A stretch of 33,283 nt of DNA from Oscillospiraceae bacterium (GCA_902785115.1 CACZXQ010000008.1:1-33283), one strand, 5' to 3'; counted from the stretch's first letter, positions 7,799 through 15,842 are shown. Program-made: numbers and translations. The notes: generated by a model not told the origin, from the sequence alone.

Positions 7799-8737
7799 CT
7801 AAAACACGCCCAGTGTTTTGAACAGCAGGCTGAAGCCAAAGAGCGTCAGCGAGCAGAGCAGGCTCGTCATCACGACGATGTTGCCCGCAAGCTCCGCGTC
7901 GCCGCCCATCTGCTGCGCCATGGTGAAGGAGGCCACCGCCGTGGGCGAGGCAAAAAGCGCCAGCAGCGCCACAAAATCCACGCCCCGGAAGCCAAGCCAA
8001 GCCGCCAGCGGAAGCGCGATCGCCGGAAAGAGAACAAGCCGCCCCAGCAGCACGGCGATCAGCTCCTTCCGATGGGCGCGAAACCCGTCAAAGCGGAAGA
8101 AGGCGCCCAGCAGAAACAGCATCAGCGGGCTTGCCACGCGGGAGAGATCGCGCACCGCCGTCTCAAACATGGTCGGCAGCCGGATTCCCAGCAGCAGGAA
8201 CACCAGTCCCCCGAGCGAGCCCACGATCAAGGGGTTTTTGGCAATATCCGCCAATAGCTTGCCGAGCTTCGGCGTTTCGCCGTTATAGACCTCCAGCGTC
8301 ACCACGGCGAGGATGTTGAACATCGGCACCACCACAGCGCCCAGCACCGCGACGCCGCCGAGATCGACCCCACCGGCAAGCCCCGCCGCCACCGGGAGAC
8401 CGAGGATCAGGTAGTTCGTGCGGTAAAGCCCCTGGATCACCACGCCGCGGCAGCGGCGTTCCGGCACAGAGAAGTGCGCGTAGAGCCAGCTTGCCGTATA
8501 CATCAGCGCGACCCCGATCACCGCAAAGGCGATCAGCTTCGGGCGGATCGCCGTGGAGAGGTCGGAGTTGTACACATTGTAAAAGCACATCACCAGTATG
8601 AACACGCGGAAGGCCACCGCGTTAAAGCGCGAAACCTCGCCCTCGCGGATGACGCCGCAGCGCTTTGCGAGATAGCCCACGCCGATCATAAAGAACACCG
8701 GCACAATGGCGTTGAGGCAGACGATCAGACCGTTCAT
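7799..8737 (-). CDS. AEC-family (auxin efflux carrier-like) transporter
   Basis: This 312-residue membrane protein has about ten predicted hydrophobic helices spread over its length and opens with NAIVPVFFMIGVGYLAKRCG, typical of the AEC family N terminus. A second hydrophobic repeat begins around residue 165 (KLGKLLADIAKNPLIVGSLGG), which fits the inverted-repeat architecture of the family. AEC members export small carboxylates or amino-acid-like anions; the substrate here cannot be told. A GGGGGAG just upstream (8742-8748) sets the start. It is transcribed away from mgtE, and a paralogous AEC gene lies on the far side of mgtE at 10333. Confidence 0.88.
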   Translation of the reverse strand: MNGLIVCLNAIVPVFFMIGVGYLAKRCGVIREGEVSRFNAVAFRVFILVMCFYNVYNSDLSTAIRPKLIAFAVIGVALMYTASWLYAHFSVPERRCRGVVIQGLYRTNYLILGLPVAAGLAGGVDLGGVAVLGAVVVPMFNILAVVTLEVYNGETPKLGKLLADIAKNPLIVGSLGGLVFLLLGIRLPTMFETAVRDLSRVASPLMLFLLGAFFRFDGFRAHRKELIAVLLGRLVLFPAIALPLAAWLGFRGVDFVALLALFASPTAVASFTMAQQMGGDAELAGNIVVMTSLLCSLTLFGFSLLFKTLGVF

Positions 8738-8807
8738 ATTTCTCCCCCGTTCGCTTGATTTATTCGAATTTTATCACAGCGGAAAGGAAATGAAAAGGCA
8801 GAATTTC

Positions 8808-8836
8808 TTGTAATCAAAGCCGGGGCATGGTAGAAT
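8808..8836 (+). promoter_or_regulatory. Promoter for mgtE
   Basis: TTGTAA (8808-8813) and TAGAAT (8831-8836) are spaced by 17 bp. The predicted start of transcription is around 8843. That leaves the ATG at 8845 with no leader and favours the GTG at 8866 as translation start. No room exists for an M-box magnesium riboswitch. Confidence 0.7.
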
Positions 8837-8865
8837 AACTGAAAATGGATGACGGAGGCGAGGAC

Positions 8866-10281
8866 GTGGACGAGAAGCAGGAGCTTGAGGCACAGGAGCT
8901 GGACTATGAATCCCTGCAGGAGCAGCGCTCAGACGAGCTGAGCGAGCTGCTGGAAAGCCACGAGATGAAGAAGCTGCAGCTTCAGTTGGAGGAGCTCAAC
9001 GAATTTGACGTGGCGGAATTTCTCACCGAACTCGGCGACAAGCACATGCCCATGGTCTTCCGCCTGCTCTCCAAGGAGAAAGCGGCGGAGGTCTTTTCCA
9101 ACCTTGAGCCGCCCGAGCAGGAGGCCATCATCAACTCGATCACCGACTCAGAGCTGGCCGGCATCGTGGAAGAGATGTATGTGGACGACGCGGTGGACAT
9201 GATGGAGGAGCTGCCCGCGAACGTGGTCAAGCGCGTCATGCGCACCGCCACCGCCGAGACCCGCGCCCTCATCAACCAGTATCTGCACTACCCCGAAAAC
9301 TCCGCCGGCAGCATCATGACCTCGGAGTTTGTCGATCTCAAGAAATACATGAGCGTGAAGGAATCCTTCGCCCGCATCCGCCGCATCGGCGAGGACAAGG
9401 AGACCATCTACGTCTGCTTTGTGACCGACGCTGCGCGCAAGCTTGAGGGCGTTGTGACGGTGAAGGATCTGCTGCTGGCAGACCCGGACACCGAGGTAAG
9501 CGATCTTATGGATCGCAACGTGGTCTTTGCCTCCACGACCGAGGATCAGGAGAGCGTCTCCGAGAAGTTCTCGGACTACGATTTGCTGGCGCTGCCCGTC
9601 GTGGACAAGGAAGGCCGCCTTGTCGGCATCGTCACGGTCGACGACATCATCGACGTTATGGAGCAGGAGACCACCGAGGACATCGAAAAGATGGCCGGTA
9701 TGACGCCTTCCGACAAGCCCTATTCCCGCACGGGGATTTTGGAGATCTGGAAAAACCGCGTGCCCTGGCTGCTGTTTCTGATGATCTCCGCCACCTTCAC
9801 GAGCGTGATTCTGACTCATTTTGAGGACATGCTCGCCGTGCAGGCGGCGCTCGTGGCCTTCATCCCCATGCTGATGGGCACCGGCGGCAACTCCGGTGCG
9901 CAGGCCTCCACCGCCGTGATCCGTTCCCTCTCCCTGGGGGACATTGAGCCGCGGGACGCTTTCGCCGTCATGTGGAAGGAGCTGCGGGTCGCCTTCATCT
10001 GCGGTCTCACGCTCTGCCTGGTAAACTTCGTGAAGATGCTGCTTTTGGACGGCATGATCCTCGGAAACGACGGTGTCACCGTCGCGGTGGCGGCAACGGT
10101 CAGCCTCTCGATCCTCTTTATCGTGATGTTCGCCAAGGTGGTGGGCAGTATGCTCCCGATCCTCGCGGAGAAGATCGGTGTCGACCCGGCGGTGATGGCA
10201 AACCCGCTCATCTCCACGCTGACCGACGCGGTGAGCCTTCTCATCTATATCTACATCGCAAAGCTGATTCTGCATATATAA
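8866..10281 (+). CDS. mgtE: Magnesium transporter MgtE
   Basis: This 471-residue Mg2+ channel/transporter has a cytoplasmic MgtE N domain (about 25-140, with repeated acidic helices), a CBS pair (about 145-275, LEGVVTVKDLL and LVGIVTVDDIIDVM), a connecting helix and five membrane helices in the last ~180 residues. The pore signature is visible as PMLMGTGGNSGAQAST. I place the start at GTG 8866 because GGAGG (8854-8858) sits seven bases before it. The ATG at 8845 has no ribosome binding site and would fall at the transcription start. Cytoplasmic Mg2+ binding to the N and CBS domains gates the pore in characterised MgtE, so control may be mainly post-translational. Confidence 0.94.
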   Translation: MDEKQELEAQELDYESLQEQRSDELSELLESHEMKKLQLQLEELNEFDVAEFLTELGDKHMPMVFRLLSKEKAAEVFSNLEPPEQEAIINSITDSELAGIVEEMYVDDAVDMMEELPANVVKRVMRTATAETRALINQYLHYPENSAGSIMTSEFVDLKKYMSVKESFARIRRIGEDKETIYVCFVTDAARKLEGVVTVKDLLLADPDTEVSDLMDRNVVFASTTEDQESVSEKFSDYDLLALPVVDKEGRLVGIVTVDDIIDVMEQETTEDIEKMAGMTPSDKPYSRTGILEIWKNRVPWLLFLMISATFTSVILTHFEDMLAVQAALVAFIPMLMGTGGNSGAQASTAVIRSLSLGDIEPRDAFAVMWKELRVAFICGLTLCLVNFVKMLLLDGMILGNDGVTVAVAATVSLSILFIVMFAKVVGSMLPILAEKIGVDPAVMANPLISTLTDAVSLLIYIYIAKLILHI

Positions 10282-10332
10282 GGAAGCACTCCCCCGGGAA
10301 GCGTCCTCCGTTCCGTAAAAAAGGTGATCTTT

Positions 10333-11259
10333 ATGATAGAAATGTCCGTTTTGCTCGAAAAAATGCTGATTTTCCTGGTGCTGATGGTCATCGGCTGGCT
10401 GCTCGCCAAGAAGGGGATGCTGGACAAAAACAGCACCCGCGCCGTCAGCTCCCTCACCATCAACGTCTTCATGTGCGCGACCATTATCGGCTCCGGCCTG
10501 GGGATGGACAAGGCGCTCGGCCTCGGGGAGCTTGCGTGGCTGCTGCTTGTGGTCTGCGTGATGCAGCTTTTGGGCTACCTGATCGCCGCGATCGTGGTAC
10601 ATATCACGCCGGGTGAAAAAGAGCGCACACCGGTGTTTGAGCTGCTGATGAGCATGGGAAACTCCATGTTCATCGCCCTGCCCATTGTACAGTCGGTCTA
10701 CGGCGCAACAGCGGCCTTCTATGTCGCTTTGAGCTGCCTGCCGTTTAACGTGCTGCTCTACACCTACGGCGTCTACCGCCTCAAGAGCGGTCAGGGTGCG
10801 GGCGGGCTTCGCGTCAGGGACATTCTCTCCGCCCCGCTGTGCGCAACGCTCCTTTCCCTGCTGATCCTGCTGCTGCGCATCCCGGTGCCGGGTGCTGTTC
10901 GCGCGCTCATCTCCGCCATGTCCGGGGCGACGATGCCGCTGAGCATGCTGGTGATCGGCGCGTCCCTCGGCTCGGTAAGTCTGCTGGACGCGTTCAAGAA
11001 CGGGCGGCTCTACCTCGTCTCCGCCGTGCGGCTGCTGCTGATCCCGGTCGTCACCTGGGCGCTGCTGCGGCTGTTCGTACACAATAGCGAACTTCTGATG
11101 ACCATGACCATCATCGCCGCCTGCCCCAGCGCCGTGCTGGTGACGGTGCTGAGCGTGCAGTACGGGCGCGATTCGGTCTTCTCCGCCGAGGGTACACTGC
11201 AGAACACCGCGCTCTCGATGCTGACGATCCCGCTGCTCGTGTGGCTGCTGGGACGTTGA
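10333..11259 (+). CDS. Second AEC-family transporter
   Basis: This 308-residue polytopic protein belongs to the same family as the gene at 7799-8737. It opens with a hydrophobic helix followed by GWLLAKKGMLDKNSTRAVSS, and has a mid-protein break at about residue 155 before the second bundle (RDILSAPLCATLLSLLIL). The ATG at 10333 follows AAGGTG (10321-10326) by six bases; the in-frame GTG at 10324 overlaps that site and is unlikely. The C-terminal half has MTIIAACPSAVLVTVLS, a typical AEC helix. It lies 51 bases after mgtE with no clear terminator between them, so co-transcription is possible. The substrate is unknown. Confidence 0.86.
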   Translation: MIEMSVLLEKMLIFLVLMVIGWLLAKKGMLDKNSTRAVSSLTINVFMCATIIGSGLGMDKALGLGELAWLLLVVCVMQLLGYLIAAIVVHITPGEKERTPVFELLMSMGNSMFIALPIVQSVYGATAAFYVALSCLPFNVLLYTYGVYRLKSGQGAGGLRVRDILSAPLCATLLSLLILLLRIPVPGAVRALISAMSGATMPLSMLVIGASLGSVSLLDAFKNGRLYLVSAVRLLLIPVVTWALLRLFVHNSELLMTMTIIAACPSAVLVTVLSVQYGRDSVFSAEGTLQNTALSMLTIPLLVWLLGR

Positions 11260-11285
11260 GTTTTGTGTTTTGAGGAGGCAAGAGG

Positions 11286-11912
11286 ATGCACATTCCATCC
11301 GGTTCCAGCCAGACGATCGAGCTGTTAAGCTTTGAGGAGGCGCTGGCGCTCTCCGGCAGAAGCGGCGGCTACGATGCCGAAAAATGGCTCTACGTCCCGG
11401 ACTTTTACACCGAATACCGTTACATTCTGGGCACGCGCGGGCAGAACCCGCTCATCTGCATCGGCATCAACCCCTCCACCGCCGCGCCGGACGACCTGGA
11501 CAACACCTTGAAATCCGTTGCGCGCATCGCGGAGGGCAACGGCTTTGACAGTTGGATCATGTTCAACGTCTACGCCCAGCGCGCCACCCGCCCGGACGAC
11601 ATGGATCGCGTCTGCAACGCGCGGCTGCACCGGGAGAACATGGCGGCCTTCCGCTTTATCCTCTCCCGCATTGCGGAAAACGGCGTGTCCCCCGCGCTCT
11701 GGGCGGCCTGGGGCACGATCATTGAGAAGCGCGATTATCTCCCCGACTGTGTGCGTGAGATGGTGCGCATCGGGCAAGCCTACGGCGGGCGCTGGCTGCG
11801 GGCGGGCAAGTGCTCGAACAAAGGCCACCCCCACCACCCGCTCTATCTGCGGAAAGACGAAAAAACCTGTGACTTTGATATTGAGGCATATCTGGAGGCG
11901 CTGAAGGCATGA
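11286..11912 (+). CDS. DUF1643 domain protein
   Basis: This 208-residue soluble protein matches the DUF1643 pattern: a strand with YRYILGTRG, then the signature CIGINPSTAAPDDLDNTLK, and FNVYAQRATRPDDMD, with ENMAAF further on. The biochemical role of DUF1643 is not established. AGGAGG at 11273-11278 with seven-base spacing sets the start. Its stop overlaps the start of the next gene in an ATGA, which indicates translational coupling to the amidase and Nudix genes that follow. The trio may deal with modified or damaged small molecules, but that is inference from gene order only. Confidence 0.85.
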   Translation: MHIPSGSSQTIELLSFEEALALSGRSGGYDAEKWLYVPDFYTEYRYILGTRGQNPLICIGINPSTAAPDDLDNTLKSVARIAEGNGFDSWIMFNVYAQRATRPDDMDRVCNARLHRENMAAFRFILSRIAENGVSPALWAAWGTIIEKRDYLPDCVREMVRIGQAYGGRWLRAGKCSNKGHPHHPLYLRKDEKTCDFDIEAYLEALKA

Positions 11913-12712
11913 TCAAGCTCGCCATTATTCAGCTTCGCACGGAGCTGGAGCAATCGGAGACCATGGCGAAGGCCGAGGCCATGATCCGTAAAGCCGCGCA
12001 AAACGGCGCGGAGATCGTCGTGCTGCCGGAGATGTTCAACTGCCCCTACGACGGCGCTTACTTCCGCCGCTTTGCAAGCGAGGACACGCCGCGTGAACTT
12101 TCGCGCTGGGCAAGGGAAAATGCGGTGCTCCTCATCGGCGGCTCGACCCCGGAGCTATCAGACGGAAAGCTATACAACACCTGTTTTGTCTTCGACGAGA
12201 CGGGCAGGCAGCTCGCGCGGCACCGCAAAGCCCACCTCTTTGACGTTGACCTGCCGGGGATGCGCTACCGCGAGTCGGAGAGCTTCACGCCGGGTGACGA
12301 GATCACCACCTTTGAGACCCGCTTCGGCACGATGGGCGCGGCGATCTGCTTTGACATTCGCTTTCCCGAGCTTTTTCGCGCCATGGCAAGGCGCGGCGCG
12401 CAGGTCATTTTTCTCCCCGCGCAGTTCAACCAGAAGACTGGCCCTGCTCATTGGGAGCTGAGCCTGCGCGCCCGGGCGGTGGACAACGAGTGCTTTGTCA
12501 TCGGTGCCTCGGCGGCAAAATACGCGGGCTTTGCCTATGAGAGCTGGGGGCATTCGATGGCGGTCGATCCCTTCGGCACGGTGCTGGCCGCGGCGGATGA
12601 CACCGAGCAGATCGTATACGCGGACATTGACCTTGACCGTATCCGTAATGTGCGGCGGCAGCTTCCCACTTTCCTGCATCTGCGGGAAGAACTGTACGAG
12701 GTGGCAACATGA
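11909..12712 (+). CDS. Nitrilase-superfamily carbon-nitrogen hydrolase (omega-amidase-like)
   Basis: This 267-residue cytoplasmic hydrolase has the complete catalytic set: Glu41 (VLPEMF), Lys107 (HRKAHLFDVD) and Cys147 (AAICFDIRFPE). The length and the DVDLPGMRYRES segment after the lysine fit the Nit2/omega-amidase branch, which hydrolyses alpha-ketoglutaramate and related omega-amides and so repairs by-products of glutamine transamination. The exact substrate is inference. It overlaps both neighbours by four bases (ATGA on each side), so the three genes should be translated together. Confidence 0.92.
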   Translation: MIKLAIIQLRTELEQSETMAKAEAMIRKAAQNGAEIVVLPEMFNCPYDGAYFRRFASEDTPRELSRWARENAVLLIGGSTPELSDGKLYNTCFVFDETGRQLARHRKAHLFDVDLPGMRYRESESFTPGDEITTFETRFGTMGAAICFDIRFPELFRAMARRGAQVIFLPAQFNQKTGPAHWELSLRARAVDNECFVIGASAAKYAGFAYESWGHSMAVDPFGTVLAAADDTEQIVYADIDLDRIRNVRRQLPTFLHLREELYEVAT

Positions 12713-13272
12713 GTATCCGGAATGATATTGCACAGTATGTGCCCGATAATGAGCAGGAAGCCCGGGATCAGGCTGTGATCCTGCATTTTCTCGACACGAA
12801 TGACGACGCTTTTCTGCGCACGAACACGATCGCCCATATGACGGCCTCCGCCTGGGTGGTCAATCCCGCGCGCACGAAGGTGCTGATGATCTACCATAAA
12901 ATCTACGATTCCTGGTCCTGGACGGGCGGCCACGCCGACGGGGACGAGGATCTGCTGGCGGTGGCGCTGCGTGAGGTACGCGAGGAGACGGGGGTTCGGC
13001 ATGTCCGCCCCGTGTCGGAGGACATCTTCTCCCTCGAGGTGCTGACCGTGGACGGGCACGAGAAGCGCGGCGAATATGTGCCGAGCCATCTGCACCTGAA
13101 CGTGACCTATCTCTTGGAGGCCGACGAGCACGACGCGCTGCACATCCGTGAGGAGGAAAACAGCGGCGTGCGCTGGTTTACGCTGAATGACGCGCTCAAG
13201 GCCTCCTCAGAGCCCTGGTTCGTGGAGCGGATTTATAAGAAGCTGAACGGGAAGCTAGCGGCGAGCCACTGA
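12709..13272 (+). CDS. Nudix hydrolase
   Basis: This 187-residue protein contains a full Nudix box: Gly74-x5-Glu80-x7-Arg88-Glu-Val-Arg-Glu-Glu-Thr-Gly-Val96. The residues before it (LMIYHKIYDSWSWTGGHADG) resemble Nudix enzymes often annotated as acting on nucleotides or NADH-like substrates, but the substrate cannot be assigned. It overlaps the amidase by four bases and closes the three-gene unit. Its stop codon lies inside the first unit of a short CCACTGA repeat at 13266-13285. Confidence 0.92.
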   Translation: MSIRNDIAQYVPDNEQEARDQAVILHFLDTNDDAFLRTNTIAHMTASAWVVNPARTKVLMIYHKIYDSWSWTGGHADGDEDLLAVALREVREETGVRHVRPVSEDIFSLEVLTVDGHEKRGEYVPSHLHLNVTYLLEADEHDALHIREEENSGVRWFTLNDALKASSEPWFVERIYKKLNGKLAASH

Positions 13273-13285
13273 CCACTGACCACTG
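13266..13285. repeat. CCACTGA heptad repeat over a stop codon
   Basis: Nearly three tandem copies of the seven-base unit CCACTGA run across the stop of the Nudix gene. Related runs occur at 19636-19652 and 27261-27291, also touching stop codons. Because seven is not a multiple of three, successive TGA triplets fall in different frames. Confidence 0.75.
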
Positions 13286-13301
13286 TTCCGCATAGACTGG
13301 C

Positions 13302-13326
13302 GTGGGAGATCCTTCTCCCACGGAGG
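13302..13326 (+). promoter_or_regulatory. Hairpin immediately before the RBS of the 13333 gene
   Basis: GTGGGAGA (13302-13309) and TCTCCCAC (13314-13321) form a perfect eight-base stem with a TCCT loop, directly abutting the GGAGG (13322-13326) that serves the next gene. It could act as a 5' mRNA stabiliser or influence ribosome access. Confidence 0.6.
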
Positions 13327-13332
13327 AACACC

Positions 13333-13878
13333 ATGGACCATTTTTTCGCAGACGCCGACCCGGAGGACACTGGGAGCACCACGGGCCGGGCGGACACCAA
13401 CCACCCCCTCCCAGACCGCCCAGACCGCCCCGCCCCTGCGGCGGGCACGGGCACGGCAGACCGCCCCATTTCCCGCCTCCGCCGCCCCCGCCCTGGGACT
13501 GGCGCTGACGGGATCGCAGGCGCCATGCGCTACCGGGCGGAGGAGCAGCTTGTCCCCAGCGGCGGAACGCTGCTGCTGGAAACCGGCGAAAGCTGGGGCG
13601 AGGGTCTCTCCCTCTCGGGAGACGGCGGGCTGCTGCTTACACCGGGGCGCTACGATGTGCGCTTTGTCGCGGACGGCAAGGGCGATGCGTGCGGCGCGGT
13701 CTTCTCCTTAAACGGCGCAACGCTGCCCTTCACCGCCGCGCTGCTGCCCGGCGCGGGGCGCATCGCCCTCTTGGCACTCCTCGACCTGCGCGCCGCCGCC
13801 ATTTTATCCGTCGAAAACAACTGCGCGGGCATCGTGAGCTATCGCAGCGCTGTGCTTACCGCTCTTCAACTAAAATAA
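13333..13878 (+). CDS. Putative surface protein with low-complexity N terminus and BclA-like C-terminal domain
   Basis: The gene starts at an ATG six bases after a perfect GGAGG (13322-13326) and encodes 181 residues. The first ~60 are low-complexity, rich in Asp/Arg/Pro/Gly/Thr. The remaining ~115 look like a compact beta-sandwich (GGTLLLETGESW, LLLTPGRYDVRFVADG, AVFSLNGATLPFTAALL, ILSVENNCAG), resembling the C-terminal globular domain that follows collagen-like repeats in BclA-type exosporium proteins. That similarity is from memory and unconfirmed. The +2 frame of the N-terminal part (to 13508) reads as a strongly biased Gly/His/Pro-rich peptide ending in PPPPPPPWDWR, so two compensating frameshifts, real or from sequencing, are possible. 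Confidence 0.65.
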   Translation: MDHFFADADPEDTGSTTGRADTNHPLPDRPDRPAPAAGTGTADRPISRLRRPRPGTGADGIAGAMRYRAEEQLVPSGGTLLLETGESWGEGLSLSGDGGLLLTPGRYDVRFVADGKGDACGAVFSLNGATLPFTAALLPGAGRIALLALLDLRAAAILSVENNCAGIVSYRSAVLTALQLK

Positions 13879-13886
13879 CGCAGAAA

Positions 13887-13914
13887 ACACCCCCGACGAA
13901 AAAGTCGGGGGTGT
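13887..13914. terminator. Bidirectional terminator between convergent genes
   Basis: ACACCCCCGAC (13887-13897) pairs perfectly over 11 bp with GTCGGGGGTGT (13904-13914) around a GAAAAA loop. A short T-run follows in each direction. It lies between the rightward 13333 gene and the leftward NlpC/P60 gene and can serve both. Confidence 0.85.
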
Positions 13915-13929
13915 AATTTCTTATGTCGG

Positions 13930-15459
13930 TCACACGATGCGACGGGCTTCATAGCCGCGGGTCCAGTAATAGCCGTTGAGCTCGGAGATGATGACGCCGG
14001 TGGTAGAGGTTGAGGCATGGACAAAGCGGTTATTGCCGATGTAAATGCCCACATGCCCGATGTAATCCGCGCTGGAATAGAAGCAAAGCACGTCGCCGGG
14101 CTGCAGCGCGTCTTTCTCCACATGCACGCCGTTTTTCGCCTGATCGCAGGCCACGCGGTTGAGCTGATAGCCAAAGTGCTTGTACACATACTGCGTAAAG
14201 CCGGAGCAGTCAAAGCCGGTTTCGGGCGAGGTGCCGCCCCAGACGTAGCGATAGCCCACAAACTGCAGCGCGTAGTCCACGATCTGCTGCCCGGTGACAC
14301 TGCCCGAGGAGACGGCGTCGCCGCTCTGGGTCGGCGTGCTCGCCTGGAAGCTGCCGGTTTTCACATACTGGCTGTACACATAGCCGGATTTGCCGTTATA
14401 GGTAACCGCCGTCCAGTCCCCGGTGCTGCCGGTGACGGTGACGCTGTTGCCATAGAAGAACTCACCGATGATGGCGGAGCTCATGGACGGGCCGGAGCGG
14501 AAGCGGACGTTGTTGCCGGTGATATAGGCGTTGCCGTTGCTCACGCTGCTCGTCGCCGTCGGCGTCTGTGTCGGCGCGGGCGCTGGGGTACTGCTGCTCG
14601 CGGGTGCGGACACACCGCCAGCCGTCATGGACGCAAGATATTCCTCGCCGAGGGTAATATAGCGGGTGCTGACAAAGCCCTCTGCCCCGTCGATACGCAC
14701 GGGCGTCCAGTCCCCCGTGGCCGCGCCGGTGATCACCAGCTCCTTGCCCTTGTTATAGGTGTTGAGGATGCTGGCCGTGCCGCTCGCGGCGGAACGGAAG
14801 CAGACAAAATCGCCGTTGATGTAAGCCGTTTTGCCCACGCGGCTCGTGTCCGCCGCAGGCGCGGGCGCAGCGGTCTCGGCAGGCTGTGTCGTCTGCGTCG
14901 CGGGGAGGTAAACGGTATTGTCCCCCAGGATGATGACCGCGGTTCCCTCTTCGACCTCAGCATCCGCCGCGAGATCGCTGAACGCGGGCATGTACGTTGC
15001 GGCGGGTGTGGTACTCTGCACCGGCGTCGGCGTCGCCGTCGGCGCAGGTGTCGCCGCGGGCAGCTCCACCGTTACGGGCGCGGGAGCAGACGGCGCCGGT
15101 ACGGTGGGGGATGTTCCCTCCAGGATGATGACCGCCGTCCCCTCCGCTGCGGAGGAATACGGCTCGGTGTAGGAGACCGTGGCGCTGTCGCTGCCGTAAT
15201 TTACCTTGAGATAGCCCGTGGACATATAGCCGCTCTTGCCGTGATAGCTCACGCCGTACCAGGCCACGTTGGAGGTATCCGTCACCTCCACCACGGTGCC
15301 GCCGGGGATGGTATCGAGCACACGGTAGTTGATGCCGGGGCCTTCCCGCAGGTTCACCGCGTCCCCGAGAACCGTGGCGCTCTCGGCATAGGCCGTCGTC
15401 CCCGCCAAGGCAAGAATCAGCAGCAGGGCAACGAATGTGCGTAGGATTTTTTTGCGCAT
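13930..15459 (-). CDS. Secreted SH3b-NlpC/P60 cell-wall hydrolase
   Basis: This 509-residue exported protein has a signal peptide (KKILRTFVALLLILALAGTTAYA), three bacterial SH3 domains (about 27-90, 208-272 and 315-372) joined by Pro/Ala/Thr-rich linkers, and a C-terminal NlpC/P60 domain. The catalytic residues Cys418 (GFDCSGF), His469 (GHVGIY) and His481 (FVHAS) are present, so it should cut peptide stems of peptidoglycan, typically gamma-D-Glu-diaminopimelate bonds. The linker between SH3 1 and 2 holds two copies of EGTAVIIL, each at the end of a linker. It lies downstream of the 93-residue gene on the same strand. The role is likely in daughter-cell separation or wall turnover. Confidence 0.92.
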   Translation of the reverse strand: MRKKILRTFVALLLILALAGTTAYAESATVLGDAVNLREGPGINYRVLDTIPGGTVVEVTDTSNVAWYGVSYHGKSGYMSTGYLKVNYGSDSATVSYTEPYSSAAEGTAVIILEGTSPTVPAPSAPAPVTVELPAATPAPTATPTPVQSTTPAATYMPAFSDLAADAEVEEGTAVIILGDNTVYLPATQTTQPAETAAPAPAADTSRVGKTAYINGDFVCFRSAASGTASILNTYNKGKELVITGAATGDWTPVRIDGAEGFVSTRYITLGEEYLASMTAGGVSAPASSSTPAPAPTQTPTATSSVSNGNAYITGNNVRFRSGPSMSSAIIGEFFYGNSVTVTGSTGDWTAVTYNGKSGYVYSQYVKTGSFQASTPTQSGDAVSSGSVTGQQIVDYALQFVGYRYVWGGTSPETGFDCSGFTQYVYKHFGYQLNRVACDQAKNGVHVEKDALQPGDVLCFYSSADYIGHVGIYIGNNRFVHASTSTTGVIISELNGYYWTRGYEARRIV

Positions 15460-15484
15460 GGACAGATCCTTCTTTCTAAGCCGT

Positions 15485-15528
15485 GGACAGCATCCCCTGT
15501 CCGCATCCGCGAAAGACTCCTCGGATGC
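15485..15528 (-). other. Two small hairpins between the 93-residue gene and the NlpC/P60 gene
   Basis: GGACAG/CTGTCC (15485-15490, 15497-15502) and GCATCCG/CGGATGC (15503-15509, 15522-15528) lie side by side in the 74-base gap. Neither is followed by a T-run on the minus strand. They may be processing or stability structures, or chance. Confidence 0.4.
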
Positions 15529-15533
15529 CGGCG

Positions 15534-15815
15534 TTATCTGGAGGACAGTGCGCGATCAAGCCACACCGCTGCAACATCCATCGCGGCGTACAGGCTCTCC
15601 TTCTCGCTCTTTTTGACCACGCGATCCCGGCTCTTGATGGAGGGATCGGTCATCTGAAGCTGAACGGAAACCCGGGTGGCGATATCCAGATCGCCCTCTT
15701 TTTTGCTGTCGAGAACCTGCATCATGATGATGTACTTGTCCGCAAAGCTGCCGTAATAAATGATGTTGTCCTTCCTTTGGAGAGGATGACCCTTATACTC
15801 CAATGTCTTTGCCAA
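15534..15815 (-). CDS. Conserved-looking 93-residue protein of unknown function
   Basis: The likely start is a TTG at 15815, eight bases after a GGAGG on the minus strand, giving MAKTLEYKGHPL and 93 residues. An upstream in-frame ATG would lie too close to the promoter. The protein is soluble, with no membrane segment. It has a beta-rich first half (NIIYYGSFADKYIIMMQVL), a central strand (ATRVSVQLQMTD) and a helical end (YAAMDVAAVWLDRAL). I recall similar short proteins in related gut Clostridia but cannot assign a function. It has its own promoter and lies upstream of the NlpC/P60 gene. Confidence 0.75.
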   Translation of the reverse strand: MAKTLEYKGHPLQRKDNIIYYGSFADKYIIMMQVLDSKKEGDLDIATRVSVQLQMTDPSIKSRDRVVKKSEKESLYAAMDVAAVWLDRALSSR

Positions 15816-15842
15816 AAGTAGCACCTCCAGTTTTGTAATCAA

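Noticed and set aside
8738..8844. Possible M-box (magnesium riboswitch) before mgtE
   Set aside because: Only about 20 bases lie between the predicted transcription start and the chosen start codon, too few for an aptamer, and no M-box blocks are visible.
9148..11298. A 716-codon minus-strand open frame
   Set aside because: It overlaps mgtE and the second AEC gene, is His/Gln/Asp-rich, and has no recognisable domain or start signal.
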